Assembly (NCBI RefSeq): GCF_009901525.1
Contig: NZ_CP019288.1
Location: 2,881,501 to 2,945,500, forward strand
Reading direction: 5' to 3'
Origin: Kordia antarctica
GTDB lineage: Bacteria > Bacteroidota > Bacteroidia > Flavobacteriales > Flavobacteriaceae
DNA: 64,000 nt
In this document: positions 42,882 through 53,075 of the stretch, in pieces
Layout of the letters: each line of letters opens with the position of its first letter
How positions within the stretch are numbered: position 1 is the stretch's first letter
The notes under the pieces: model-generated
Told to the model about the DNA's origin: nothing
Databases searched by the model: none
What the model saw: only the letters and a program-made list of their open reading frames with translations
Position numbers and translations under genes: made by a program

Positions 42882-44066
42882 TTATTTTTTTACTGCTGAA
42901 CAACCTGCCATTGTTGTAATTTTAATGGCTTCTGTTATAGGTAAACTTTCGTTTCTGTTTACTACTTCTTGCACAACATTTTGCGTCAGTTTTTCAAAAG
43001 CAGCTTCTAGTAATGTTCCTGTTTGCATTGCTGCAGGTCGTCCAACATCGCCAGCTTCTCGAATACTTTGCACTAATGGAATTTCTCCCAAAAATGGTAC
43101 ATCAATATCTTTCGCTAGGTTTCTAGCACCTTCTTTTCCAAAGATATAGTATTTGCTATTTGGCAACTCTTCAGGAGTAAAGTACGCCATATTTTCTATA
43201 ATTCCCAATACAGGAACGTTTATACTTTCTTGTTGAAACATTGCAACTCCTTTTCTAGCATCTGCTAAGGCAACATTTTGTGGTGTACTTACTACAACTG
43301 CGCCAGTTATTGGTAGCGATTGCATGATGCTTAAGTGAATGTCTCCGGTTCCTGGAGGCAAGTCGATGAGTAAGAAATCTAATTCGCCCCAAGCGGCATC
43401 AAAGATCATTTGGTTTAAAGCTTTGCTTGCCATTGGTCCACGCCAAACTACGGCTTGATTTGGTTTTGTGAAGAATCCGATAGAAAGCATTTTGACTCCA
43501 TAACTTTCCACAGGTTTCATTTTAGAAACATCGCCAACTCGGACAGATAACGGCTTTTCGCCTTCAACATCGAACATTATTGGCATTGATGGCCCGTAAA
43601 TATCCGCGTCTAATACACCAACTTTGAAGCCCATTTTTGCTAAAGTAACTGCTAAGTTTGCCGTTACTGTTGATTTCCCAACGCCACCTTTTCCAGAAGC
43701 AACTGCCACAATGTTTTTGATATTTGGCAATGATTTTCCTTTGATTTGAGGTTTTTCAGGCGCTTCAACTTTTATATTTACTTTTACTTTGGCGTCTGCA
43801 TGTACTTTTTTATGCAATACTGAAGTGATTTCTGTTTCTACTTTTTTCTTTGCTTGTAATGCAGGATTCGTAATAACAATATCAACTACAATTTCATCTG
43901 CAAATGTCATTATGTTTCGTACCGCTCCGCTAGCAATCATGTTTGCGCCTTCACCTGGAACAGTGATAGTACTTAATGCTGCTTGTATGTCTTTCTTTTC
44001 TATTTTCACAATGTTGTTTTTTGTTTGATCTTTTTCAATTAGTGAAACGTTTTGATATTGCTTCAA
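42882..44066 (-). CDS. apbC: Mrp/ApbC-family P-loop ATPase, Fe-S cluster carrier
   Basis: 394 aa. N-terminal DUF59-type domain (to about 95) with TIVKIEKKDIQAALSTI, then the deviant Walker A ASGKGGVGKST, switch DADIYGPS and FLLIDLPPGTGD. Carries Fe-S clusters to targets. Next to Nfu, matching the common Bacteroidota arrangement. Confidence 0.94.
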   Translation of the reverse strand: MKQYQNVSLIEKDQTKNNIVKIEKKDIQAALSTITVPGEGANMIASGAVRNIMTFADEIVVDIVITNPALQAKKKVETEITSVLHKKVHADAKVKVNIKVEAPEKPQIKGKSLPNIKNIVAVASGKGGVGKSTVTANLAVTLAKMGFKVGVLDADIYGPSMPIMFDVEGEKPLSVRVGDVSKMKPVESYGVKMLSIGFFTKPNQAVVWRGPMASKALNQMIFDAAWGELDFLLIDLPPGTGDIHLSIMQSLPITGAVVVSTPQNVALADARKGVAMFQQESINVPVLGIIENMAYFTPEELPNSKYYIFGKEGARNLAKDIDVPFLGEIPLVQSIREAGDVGRPAAMQTGTLLEAAFEKLTQNVVQEVVNRNESLPITEAIKITTMAGCSAVKK

Positions 44067-44246
44067 TGTAAATTGATTCTAAATTACAAAGATACAGCGA
44101 AATGTTTAGATTTAGAAGCTGTTATATTGAAATGATTAATGCGGCTATTTAATTGTTTGTACTTTATCGAAAAAGTGATTATTTCATTTTTTTTGGCTTC
44201 AAAATTAACTTTCTTAGCATTCCTCCACGAACTAAATTCTTAAAAA

Positions 44247-47200
44247 ATGAAGCATTTTCACCTACTTTGTGCATTTTTGTTATGTACATATATTTCGCAT
44301 TCACAAATTGTAAATATTGGCGATCCAAGTCTTAAAAGTGAATTAATTGCCGATGGTGTTGACACAAATAACGATGGAGAAATTCAACTTAGTGAAGCCG
44401 CAGCCGTAACTATTTTGAATGTAACTAATAATTATGCCCGAACTTTTCAAGGTATTGAACAGTTTACAAACCTCATAGAGTTACACATTGGTTCTGGAAC
44501 TTCATTAATTGGTACCGATAGTGAAAACCTAGATATTAGAAAATTGATACATTTAGAAGAGTTGTATTTGCGTTCTTTTTCGGGAGAAGTTAATCTTTCT
44601 GACTTAAGTTCTTTGAGAATTGTTGACACGAACTTGAGCTTTGGAAGCGCTGGCGATTTCAATTTAACTGGATTGACTAATTTGGAAAAGTTTTCTAATG
44701 GTGTTTTTAATTCTAATAATTCTGAATTTTATCTTAATCATTTAATTAATTTAACAGAATTGCAATTGGACGGACATGGACTCACACACTTAGATGTAGG
44801 TAACTTAATTAACTTACAAATGCTGAGTTTTGCCAACAATCAAATCACTAATATAGATTTGTCTAATTTAACAAACCTTACACAATTTGTCTGTTTTCAG
44901 AATCAGTTGACTTCATTAGATTTAAGTAATGCAAATGTTATTGGATCTTTAACACTCGCAAACAATCCATTGACGACATTAAATATAAAAGATGGAATCA
45001 TAAATACTTTTGGCAACAATCCTTTTAATAATACTAATATTCAATCTATTTGTTGTGATGCAAGTGAACTTACAGATGTTCAAACGGAGGTTATGAATGC
45101 AGGATATACAGGTGTGACTTTTGAAACAAATTGTGCGCCAACACCTAGCACTCCTTATTATACAATTCAAGGAAAAAACACATTAGACACGAATCTTGAT
45201 GGTTGCGATGCTGGTGATGGATTTTTATCTTCTGTAAAATATACCATTTCAAACGGTACTGATACGGCAACTATTTATACAGACAAATTTGGAAATTATG
45301 AGTTTATCGGAAAAACTGGTACATATACCATTACGCCAAGTGTTCCAAATACAAGTTACTATTCATTTTCTTCTGCAAGTGTTACTGTAAACCTTCCGGC
45401 AGATGGAACTACAGTTGTACATGATTTTTGCATAATGCCAAACGGACCGCCAATTGTAACTACACTTCCATTACAGTTAAAAAATGATTTAATTTCTCAA
45501 ACAAATATAGACACTAATAATGATGGCGAAATACAAATTACAGAAGCAGAAAGCGTTACAAGTTTAACCATAAATAGTCCCATCATTAAAGGACTTGGTG
45601 ATTTTATCAATTTGGAAACACTCAATTGTACTTCTAGCATTTATAGTAACAATCCTGTGCTGTATTTAGATGTAACGCCATTAAGTAATCTTAAAAATTT
45701 ATATTGTAGTGGTAATAGTCTTGCAACCATAGATGTCAGTCAAAATCTACTTTTAGAAAGGTTAGAATGCGCCGCAAATAAACTTACTGGTTTGCTATTG
45801 CAAAATAATGTCAACTTAAAACGACTTGTGTGTGGAAACTTTACTTCTTCTCTTCCAGTTAATAATATTTTTGATGCAAATGATAATTCATTTAAAACGC
45901 TAGATGTCAGTGCTAATACACTTTTGGAATATCTATCCTGTTCATATGTAACGTTAGATTCTTTACAATTAGGAAGCAATACAAATTTAACAACGCTTTT
46001 GTGCACAAATAGTAATTTAACCACCTTAGATGTTACGCAACTTCCAAATTTAGTGACGCTATATTGCGGAACACGAACAGTAACACCTTATGCCGAAGGT
46101 GTATATATTCCGGCGAGTGTTCCAAATCAATTGACGGTTTTAGATGTTTCACAAAATCCAATGCTGCAAATTTTAAGTTGTAGTGAAAACCTTTTAACTA
46201 CTTTGAATACAACTGGAAATACGGGCTTACAGACTTTAATTTGCAATGGAAATTTATTGAGCGCTTTAAATATTTCGCAAAACACGCAACTATACACACT
46301 TCAATGCAATGCGAATGATATTACAAGTTTAGATGTAAGTTTGCAGTCAAATTTAATTAGGTTGAATTGTACAAATAATCTTTTGACAACAATTGACGTA
46401 ACTCAAAATCCGAATCTTTCATATTTAGATTGTAGCAATAATCAAATCACACAAAGTTTTGTAAAGAATGGAAATACCTTTATAACAACGGTCACCGAAG
46501 ATTTTTCTGTTTTTTATGAGTTTAAATATTATGGAAATCCGATGGAATATATTTGTGCGGATGACTTTGAAATTGACGAAATTAATACTAGAATGCCTTC
46601 CAATATAAATGCAGCCGTTAATACCTATTGCTCTTTCACACCAGGCGGAAGTTACAACACAATTGAAGGAACAGTTCGTTATGACGCAAATGGAAATGGT
46701 TGCGATGTAAGTGATAATGCGTATCAATACTTAAATTTGAATTTAACGAATAGCACTAACGAAACTTCAACAGTTGCTACAAAAAACGATGGCACGTATA
46801 GTTTTCATTTTTCAGATGATGGAGTTTACACATTAACACCTGAATTGGAAAACCCAAGTTATTTCACAGTTTCTCCAGCAAGTGTTACTATAGATTTTCC
46901 AACAGATACAAGTCCGTTTACACAAAATTTTTGCATTACACCAAATGGAATTCACAATGATATTGATGTTACATTACTTCCTGTAAATGTTGCCAGACCT
47001 GGATTTGAAAGCAATTATAAAATAGTCTATAAAAACAAAGGAAGCACAACGCTATCTGGCGCTATTAATTTGATGTTTGAAGATGATGTTATGGATTTTG
47101 TAACCTCAAATCCAACAATTGCAACACAAGCTCTAAATTCATTACAATGGAATTATACAAATCTTGCACCTTTTGAATCGCGCGAAATAGTATTTACTAT

Positions 47201-48011
47201 GAATTTAAACTCGCCAACAGATTCGTTTCCTTTAAATGCCGATGATGTGTTAGCATTTGAAGCAACCATTTCGCCTGTTATTGCTGATGAAACTATGGAA
47301 GATAACACTTTTGTACTTTCACAAATTGTTGTAAATTCTTTTGATCCAAATGATAAAACGTGTTTACAAGGAATTCAAGTGACTACTGATTTTATTGGAA
47401 AATATGTAGATTATATAATTCGTTTTGAAAACACTGGAACCGCAAATGCAATTAACGTTGTTGTAAAAGATGTGATAGATATTTCTATGTTCGATCCAAC
47501 TACATTAATTGTTACAGAAGCAAGTCATGCGGTTGCTACTAAAATCACGAATACGAATACGGTAGAGTTTATCTTTGAAAATATCAATCTGCCTTTTAAT
47601 GATGCTTCAAATGATGGATATGTGACGTTTAAAATGAAAACACTGCCAACATTAGTTGAAAATGATACGTTTGAAAATGAAGCCGAAATTTACTTTGATT
47701 ATAATTTTCCTATTACAACAAATAGAAGCATCACGCTGATTAAAAATACGTTGAGCACTACTAATTTTGAGTTAGATTCCTTTGAAATATATCCAAATCC
47801 TGTGGAAGATGTATTGGTGATTAAAACGAAAGAAACTATTGAAACCATAAGTATTTATGACATTGCTGGACGATTAATTCAACAAAATTCATATTCAGGA
47901 ACACAAAATAGTATTGAGATTTCTACTAGAAAATTTACGCAAGGAACTTATTTTGTAAAAATTAAAACAGCATCTGGAGCAACTTTAGTAAAGAAAATTG
48001 TGAAAGCGTAA
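44247..48011 (+). CDS. Leucine-rich-repeat surface protein with T9SS sorting domain
   Basis: 1254 aa. Signal peptide to about HSQ (residue 20). Two blocks each start with a dockerin-like VDTNNDGEIQLSEA stretch (Ca site) followed by LRRs of the L-T-x-LDVS-x-N type, many of them DVSQNPxL. Two CDAxD/GCDVSD-type carboxypeptidase-regulatory-like domains separate them. Then a DUF7619-like segment (DPNDKTC...YIIRFENTGTANA), and the C-terminal Type 9 sorting domain (YPNPVEDVLVIK ... KIVKA). Exported by the T9SS and probably attached to the cell surface. Confidence 0.93.
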   Translation: MKHFHLLCAFLLCTYISHSQIVNIGDPSLKSELIADGVDTNNDGEIQLSEAAAVTILNVTNNYARTFQGIEQFTNLIELHIGSGTSLIGTDSENLDIRKLIHLEELYLRSFSGEVNLSDLSSLRIVDTNLSFGSAGDFNLTGLTNLEKFSNGVFNSNNSEFYLNHLINLTELQLDGHGLTHLDVGNLINLQMLSFANNQITNIDLSNLTNLTQFVCFQNQLTSLDLSNANVIGSLTLANNPLTTLNIKDGIINTFGNNPFNNTNIQSICCDASELTDVQTEVMNAGYTGVTFETNCAPTPSTPYYTIQGKNTLDTNLDGCDAGDGFLSSVKYTISNGTDTATIYTDKFGNYEFIGKTGTYTITPSVPNTSYYSFSSASVTVNLPADGTTVVHDFCIMPNGPPIVTTLPLQLKNDLISQTNIDTNNDGEIQITEAESVTSLTINSPIIKGLGDFINLETLNCTSSIYSNNPVLYLDVTPLSNLKNLYCSGNSLATIDVSQNLLLERLECAANKLTGLLLQNNVNLKRLVCGNFTSSLPVNNIFDANDNSFKTLDVSANTLLEYLSCSYVTLDSLQLGSNTNLTTLLCTNSNLTTLDVTQLPNLVTLYCGTRTVTPYAEGVYIPASVPNQLTVLDVSQNPMLQILSCSENLLTTLNTTGNTGLQTLICNGNLLSALNISQNTQLYTLQCNANDITSLDVSLQSNLIRLNCTNNLLTTIDVTQNPNLSYLDCSNNQITQSFVKNGNTFITTVTEDFSVFYEFKYYGNPMEYICADDFEIDEINTRMPSNINAAVNTYCSFTPGGSYNTIEGTVRYDANGNGCDVSDNAYQYLNLNLTNSTNETSTVATKNDGTYSFHFSDDGVYTLTPELENPSYFTVSPASVTIDFPTDTSPFTQNFCITPNGIHNDIDVTLLPVNVARPGFESNYKIVYKNKGSTTLSGAINLMFEDDVMDFVTSNPTIATQALNSLQWNYTNLAPFESREIVFTMNLNSPTDSFPLNADDVLAFEATISPVIADETMEDNTFVLSQIVVNSFDPNDKTCLQGIQVTTDFIGKYVDYIIRFENTGTANAINVVVKDVIDISMFDPTTLIVTEASHAVATKITNTNTVEFIFENINLPFNDASNDGYVTFKMKTLPTLVENDTFENEAEIYFDYNFPITTNRSITLIKNTLSTTNFELDSFEIYPNPVEDVLVIKTKETIETISIYDIAGRLIQQNSYSGTQNSIEISTRKFTQGTYFVKIKTASGATLVKKIVKA

Positions 48012-48112
48012 TTTGCCAATTACGCATAGAAAAATCGAGCGAAAGCGATATTACAAATTCATTTTAAGCAAACAAACACATTTTCAAATTGACAAATCAA
48101 CAAATCATCAAA

Positions 48113-48448
48113 TTAAGATAATTCAACAGTGGGATCCCAAAAGAGCTTTTCAAGATTTTGAATTTGATTGTCAATAACCTCAACACCTTCACTTTCGAGT
48201 AATTGTTGCATTAAATTTGTGCCTTGAAAGTGATGTTTTCCCGTGAGCAATCCTTTTTTGTTAACAACTCTGTGTGCATGAACATCTTCATGTTTCCCTG
48301 AACTGTTCATTGCCCAACCAACCATGCGCGCACTTCTCGCCGCGCCTAAGTATTTGGCAATAGCGCCATAACTGGTAACGCGTCCGTACGGAATGAGTTT
48401 GGCGACTTCATATACACGTTCAAAGAAGTTTTCGTTTTCTGGTTTCAT
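48113..48448 (-). CDS. Alkyltransferase-like protein (ATL, MGMT family)
   Basis: 111 aa. VYEVAKLIPYGRVTSYGAIA is the MGMT DNA-binding domain; the active-site PCHR is here VHAHRVV, with no Cys, so it cannot transfer methyl groups. ATLs recognise O6-alkylguanine and recruit nucleotide-excision repair. Overlaps the start of the 48445 LysE gene by 4 nt. Confidence 0.93.
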   Translation of the reverse strand: MKPENENFFERVYEVAKLIPYGRVTSYGAIAKYLGAARSARMVGWAMNSSGKHEDVHAHRVVNKKGLLTGKHHFQGTNLMQQLLESEGVEVIDNQIQNLEKLFWDPTVELS

Positions 48449-49089
48449 GTAGTTGGTTGTGAGTTGTAAAAGATACGAACAAGCGTTACAATGACTAAAA
48501 CTAACATTAACGCACTTAAGATATAATCTGAATATTTAGAGAATTTACCTGAGCCTGATTGCGATTTGTCAAAGTAGAAAACATACATATATAACATTGC
48601 AAATGTACCAAAACCTGCCGCAAATACGAATGTAATAATATCAATGATTGTAAATTCCATTAAGCCAGAGACTTTCCACAAAGCATTCAATCCTGCAAAG
48701 TATGGAATTGGCAATACATTGAGCGTCGCTAAAAAAATCCCTTTGAAAAAGCTGCTTTTTTTACTCACTTTAACCATTCGGATTCTTTTCTCTTTATTTT
48801 TTAGCGCTTTGATAAAAAAGTAAATCCCCAAGAGTCCAAAAATAACCAATGCCACTTTTAGTAATATGTCAATTACTTCTTGGTTGTAGTGTAAATATTT
48901 AGAGATGGTAACCGCAATAATTGCTTGAATGACCACAACTAACGAAGCACCAATAGCAAAGATTACGCCATTCATTTTCCCTTTTTGCGTACTTATTTTT
49001 GCCGCCGTAATGTTGATTAGACCTGGCGGAACAACACCTAAGAGTGCTGCTGAAAAGGTAACAAAAAAGAGAATAATGAGATCGGTCAT
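48445..49089 (-). CDS. LysE-family transporter
   Basis: 214 aa, six hydrophobic segments, N-terminal GVVPPGLINITAAKIS and PIPYFAGLN as in LysE/RhtB exporters. Probably exports an amino acid or similar. Sits in a tight run ATL/LysE/TrmB with 1-4 nt overlaps. Confidence 0.87.
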   Translation of the reverse strand: MTDLIILFFVTFSAALLGVVPPGLINITAAKISTQKGKMNGVIFAIGASLVVVIQAIIAVTISKYLHYNQEVIDILLKVALVIFGLLGIYFFIKALKNKEKRIRMVKVSKKSSFFKGIFLATLNVLPIPYFAGLNALWKVSGLMEFTIIDIITFVFAAGFGTFAMLYMYVFYFDKSQSGSGKFSKYSDYILSALMLVLVIVTLVRIFYNSQPTT

Positions 49090-49787
49090 TACTTGATTTT
49101 GAAGTGAATATAGGTAATAGGCTTGTTTACTTCCAAATATTGTGACTCATAAAATGTCTGAATTTCAGTAACATCGGCCGGACTTCCTTCATTTTTGTAC
49201 ACATCATGATTGGCGTATAATACTTCGTGTCCCGCGCCATGCAAGAGTCCTAAGGTATAACCATGCATAAATTCGCTGTCTGTTTTTAAGTGTACAGTTC
49301 CTTCATTTTTTAGCACTTTTTTGTAGCTCGCTAAAAACGATTCGTTGGTCATTCTGTGTTTGGTGCGCTTGTATTTTATTTGCGGATCGGGAAATGTAAT
49401 CCAAATTTCGGAGACTTCATTTTCTGCAAACATACCTTCTATGAGTTCTATTTGCGATCGGATAAAGGCAACATTTTTCATTTCATCTTCTACGGCAGTT
49501 TTTGCACCTCGCCAAAAGCGCGCGCCTTTGATATCGATTCCAATAAAGTTTTTGTTTGGAAACTTTTTTGCCAAAGCAACTGTGTATTCTCCTTTACCGC
49601 AACCTAATTCTAATATAATTGGCGCGTCATTTTTGAAGAAATTGCTATTCCATTTTCCTTTGTATGGAAATTTGTTTTCTGTAATTTCTTCGCGTGTTGG
49701 TTGTATGACATTCGAAAACGTATCGTTTTCTTTAAAGCGTTTTAGTTTGTTTTTACTTCCCACAATGTTTTCTTGATATTTTGACAA
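49089..49787 (-). CDS. trmB: tRNA (guanine-N7)-methyltransferase
   Basis: 232 aa. ILELGCGKGEYTVALA (SAM site), FIGIDIKGARFWRGAK, FPDPQIKYKRTKHRM and LKTDSEFM are TrmB motifs. Makes m7G46 in tRNA. First gene of the trmB-lysE-atl run; divergent from the 49835 gene. Confidence 0.96.
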   Translation of the reverse strand: MSKYQENIVGSKNKLKRFKENDTFSNVIQPTREEITENKFPYKGKWNSNFFKNDAPIILELGCGKGEYTVALAKKFPNKNFIGIDIKGARFWRGAKTAVEDEMKNVAFIRSQIELIEGMFAENEVSEIWITFPDPQIKYKRTKHRMTNESFLASYKKVLKNEGTVHLKTDSEFMHGYTLGLLHGAGHEVLYANHDVYKNEGSPADVTEIQTFYESQYLEVNKPITYIHFKIK

Positions 49788-49834
49788 AACTAAGGAAATC
49801 TTGCAGACCTTTTTATATTCTTATCTTTGATTTT

Positions 49835-50896
49835 ATGAAGAATTCCAAAACTGTTCTTATTGCTCCGCTAAATTGGGGTTTGGGTCACGCCACAAGAAGC
49901 ATTCCGATTATTAGAGGTTTGCTTGCGCATGATTTTACACCTGTAATTGCTTCCGACGGAATTGCGTTAGCACTTTTACAGAAAGAGTTTCCCGATTTGG
50001 AAACCATCACGCTTCCAGATTATCAGATAGAATACGCTAAGAAAGGCAAGAATTTCAAACTGAAAATGTTGAAAGATTCGCCAAAGTTGCTGAAAGCCAT
50101 TTCTAAAGAGAAAAAAATGATTAAGAAATTGGTAAAGCAACGTGATTTTTGTGGAATTATCTCTGATAACCGATTTGGCGTGTATAGCAAAAAAGTGCCC
50201 TCTGTTTTTGTGACACATCAATTGAATGTTTTGAGCGGAACAACAACTTGGTTTAGTAGTAAGATTCATCAGTTAGTTATTAGAAAGTTTGATGAATGTT
50301 GGATTCCTGATGTCGCTGGAAAACCAAATCTTTCAGGCAAGTTGGGACATTTAAAGAATAGTTCGCTTCCGCTGAAATATATTGGACCGTTGAGTCGTTT
50401 GCTTCCGCAAGAATTACCAATGGTGTACGATTTGATGGTGATATTATCTGGTCCAGAACCGCAACGAACAATTTTAGAAAATAAGTTGTTTGAAGAAGTG
50501 AAGCATTTTGATGGAAAAGTTTTGTTTGTTCGCGGAAAGGTAGAAGCAAAACAAGACGATTTTCAGTTTTTGAATTGTGATGTGTATAATTTTATGCAAA
50601 GCGATGAACTCGAAAAATCGCTCAACGAGAGTGAACTCGTTTTGTGTCGATCTGGTTATACAAGTGTAATGGATTTGGCAAAACTGAATAAGAAAGCATT
50701 TTTTATTCCAACACCAGGACAGTTTGAACAAGAATATTTAGCCAACCGTTTACAGAAAAAGAAATTAGCTCCAATGGCAACACAAGACGATTTTTCTATA
50801 CGAGATCTTTCCCGCGCAAGCGATTTTAAAGGATTGAGCAGTTTTAACCAAGAAGCTGATTATGAAGCTTTATTTCGCCTTTTCCAGCGTAAATGA
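49835..50896 (+). CDS. MurG-like glycosyltransferase
   Basis: 353 aa from ATG 49835 (MKNSKTVLIAPLNWGLGHAT); upstream 49781 lies in the trmB promoter. N-terminal GLGHATRSIPIIRGL and C-terminal LCRSGYTSVMDLAKL are GT28/MurG-like motifs, with PTPGQFEQEYLA. The family is found in Bacteroidota as putative hexosyltransferases; product unknown. Its 3' end overlaps the convergent kinase gene by 27 bp. Confidence 0.83.
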   Translation: MKNSKTVLIAPLNWGLGHATRSIPIIRGLLAHDFTPVIASDGIALALLQKEFPDLETITLPDYQIEYAKKGKNFKLKMLKDSPKLLKAISKEKKMIKKLVKQRDFCGIISDNRFGVYSKKVPSVFVTHQLNVLSGTTTWFSSKIHQLVIRKFDECWIPDVAGKPNLSGKLGHLKNSSLPLKYIGPLSRLLPQELPMVYDLMVILSGPEPQRTILENKLFEEVKHFDGKVLFVRGKVEAKQDDFQFLNCDVYNFMQSDELEKSLNESELVLCRSGYTSVMDLAKLNKKAFFIPTPGQFEQEYLANRLQKKKLAPMATQDDFSIRDLSRASDFKGLSSFNQEADYEALFRLFQRK

Positions 50897-51913
50897 AAAT
50901 TCGGAACCAACACCATATTCACTTTCAATGTATATTTTTTCGTTGTGCGCTTCAATGATGTGTTTTACAATAGCTAATCCTAAACCTGAACCGCCTTCAC
51001 GCCGCGAACCACTTTTGTCTACGCGATAGAAGCGTTCAAATAATCGCGGAATGTTTTCTTTTTGTATTCCTTCTCCATTATCTGTAATACGTACAATGAC
51101 CTTGTTTCTGATTAAGTTTTCTACACTGATTTCCGTAGTTCCGTTTTCGCGTCCATATTTGATGGAGTTTACAACCAGATTTGTTAATACTTGCTGAATG
51201 CGTTCTTTGTCTGCCACAACTAGTATTGGGTTTGCATATTGCATATCAAACGCAAGTGAAATATCTTTCTTGGCGGCTTTCATTTCTAATAAGTCAAATA
51301 CACTTTGCACCAATTCGATGATGTTAAATTCTTCTCTATCAAGATTTAAATCGCCCGTTTCCAACTTGGTAATCATATCTAAATCTCTCACAATATAGAT
51401 GAGTCGTTCTACACCTTTTTCTGCGCGGTTTAGGTATTTTTTACGAATGTGTTTGTCTTCCATTGCACCATCAAGCAACGTCAAAATGTATCCTTGAACA
51501 GTAAATAGTGGCGTTTTTAATTCGTGAGAAACGTTTCCAATGAACTCTTTTCGGTAGTTTTCCCTAATTTTTAAGGTTTCTATTTCGAGTTTTTTGTTGG
51601 TGGCAAATTTTTCAATTTCTTTCGTTAACGTTGCCATGTCAGTTGTGATTGGATAGTTTTGAAAATCGCTCACATCTAACAATGTAACATCATCGTATAT
51701 TTTTTTAACTCTTTGGTAAATGAATCGTTCTACTCTAATTTGAAGAATAAAGAAGCAGAACAAGAAACATATTGCCGTAAATATGATCGGTAATTCCACA
51801 TGTTTGATACCGAAAGCATACAATAGCGCAACAAGTAAAACCGTTGCAAACAACGTAATGTATAAAGAAGATCTTAAAGCAAATTTATAGGATCTTTTGA
51901 GTTTTTTAGCCAT
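50870..51913 (-). CDS. PhoR-type sensor histidine kinase
   Basis: 347 aa. Two N-terminal TM helices (about 15-33 and 36-56) with almost no periplasmic loop. DHp helix with SHELKTPL (His), then N box NLVVNSIKYG, DNGEGI and GSGLGLAIVKH. PhoR-like class; cognate regulator is encoded 13 bp upstream. Confidence 0.94.
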   Translation of the reverse strand: MAKKLKRSYKFALRSSLYITLFATVLLVALLYAFGIKHVELPIIFTAICFLFCFFILQIRVERFIYQRVKKIYDDVTLLDVSDFQNYPITTDMATLTKEIEKFATNKKLEIETLKIRENYRKEFIGNVSHELKTPLFTVQGYILTLLDGAMEDKHIRKKYLNRAEKGVERLIYIVRDLDMITKLETGDLNLDREEFNIIELVQSVFDLLEMKAAKKDISLAFDMQYANPILVVADKERIQQVLTNLVVNSIKYGRENGTTEISVENLIRNKVIVRITDNGEGIQKENIPRLFERFYRVDKSGSRREGGSGLGLAIVKHIIEAHNEKIYIESEYGVGSEFSFTLEKAK

Positions 51914-51926
51914 GTATTATCATATA

Positions 51927-52610
51927 TTACTCTACGTATTTATATCCAACTCCTTTTACCGTTTTGAAATGGTTATCACCAATTTTTTCTCTTAGTTTAC
52001 GAATGTGCACATCAATGGTTCGTCCGCCAACAATGACTTCATTTCCCCAAACTTTGTCTAAAATATCTTCTCGTTTGAATACTTTTTCTGGTCGTGAAGC
52101 TAATAAAGATAGTAATTCAAATTCTTTTCTTGGTAAGATGATTTCTGTGCCGTCTTTTATGATTTTATATTCTTCTCGGTTGATGACTAAGTTTCCAACG
52201 GTAACAATTTGAGAGTTTTCTTCTTCGTTTTTAAGTCTGCGAAGTAATGCTTTTACTTTACTTACCAATACTTTTGGTTTGATAGGTTTTGTGATGTAAT
52301 CATCTGCACCAGCATCAAAACCTGCAACTTGTGAGTAATCTTCGCCTCTAGCCGTTAAAAACGTAATGATTGTATTGGCGAGACTTCTATCTTTTCTAAT
52401 GGTTTCGCAAGCTTCAATTCCGTCCATTTCTGGCATCATTACGTCCATAATGATTAAGTGCGGCTTTATTTTTTTTGCTTTTGCAACAGCTTCAACACCA
52501 TTGGCAGCTTTGCTTATTTGGTAACCTTCAGACGATAAGTTGTAGCCGACAATTTCTAATATGTCTGGTTCATCATCCACCAATAGTATTTTAATGTCCT
52601 TTTTTTTCAT
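51927..52610 (-). CDS. PhoB/OmpR-type response regulator
   Basis: 227 aa. Receiver domain: DDE at 12-14, Asp57 (LIIMDVMMPEMDG), Lys108 (YITKP). Winged helix (about 135-227) with LPRKEFELLSLLAS and GGRTIDVHIRKLREKIG. Controls target genes with the adjacent PhoR-like kinase; phosphate is one possible signal. Confidence 0.95.
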   Translation of the reverse strand: MKKKDIKILLVDDEPDILEIVGYNLSSEGYQISKAANGVEAVAKAKKIKPHLIIMDVMMPEMDGIEACETIRKDRSLANTIITFLTARGEDYSQVAGFDAGADDYITKPIKPKVLVSKVKALLRRLKNEEENSQIVTVGNLVINREEYKIIKDGTEIILPRKEFELLSLLASRPEKVFKREDILDKVWGNEVIVGGRTIDVHIRKLREKIGDNHFKTVKGVGYKYVE

Positions 52611-52807
52611 TTGTGCATGTTTTGCTTAAGTAGTTGTGCATTGTACTCAACACTTCAAAAGTAAAGATAAAACTAAATATTGAAAACAGTTAACACTCTT
52701 TTAATATGATAACATTATGCTAACATATATATTATAAAGTTTTACTCTGCAAGGAACATTGTCTTTACACGCTGACCATTTCTTTGCTAAGAGAAATAAA
52801 AACATTG

Positions 52808-52894
52808 ATGATACAAAAAATTACAATTACAAATGCTGATTTAATCACTAGAAATAGAAACGGAACTGGAACAGCTTGGACAGTAGGAAATTAA
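52808..52894 (+). CDS. Possible 28-aa peptide gene
   Basis: ATG to TAA encodes MIQKITITNADLITRN plus a Gly/Thr tail (GTGTAWTVGN). A weak promoter is possible (TTG 52759-52761, N17-type spacing to TTTCTTTG), and an intrinsic terminator follows at 52922. Small transcript divergent from the PhoB-like regulator. Could be a small peptide or a noncoding RNA; coding is not proven. Confidence 0.35.
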   Translation: MIQKITITNADLITRNRNGTGTAWTVGN

Positions 52895-52921
52895 TTCCAA
52901 AAAAAATACGAAACAAAAAAC

Positions 52922-52945
52922 GCTTTCTGATCAGAAGGCATTTTT
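52922..52945 (+). terminator. Intrinsic terminator
   Basis: GCTTTC/GAAGGC stem (one T-G pair), loop TGATCA, then TTTTT; follows the 28-codon frame. Confidence 0.65.
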
Positions 52946-53032
52946 GCTATTTACACAGTAATACTTTTGTTACCAAATAGTTAAAACAGAGTATAAATAC
53001 GCAAGTCTGCTGTTAAATTTCAAGTTCTTTTG

Positions 53033-53040
53033 TATATTTG
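53033..53040 (+). promoter_or_regulatory. -7 box before the T9SS protein gene
   Basis: TATATTTG (TAnnTTTG), 36 bp before the ATG at 53076; the bases after it (CATT) match the peptide operon promoter. A -33 TTTG is not evident. Confidence 0.6.
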
Positions 53041-53075
53041 CATTATATTATTATAAATAGTTAAAAACATAACAT

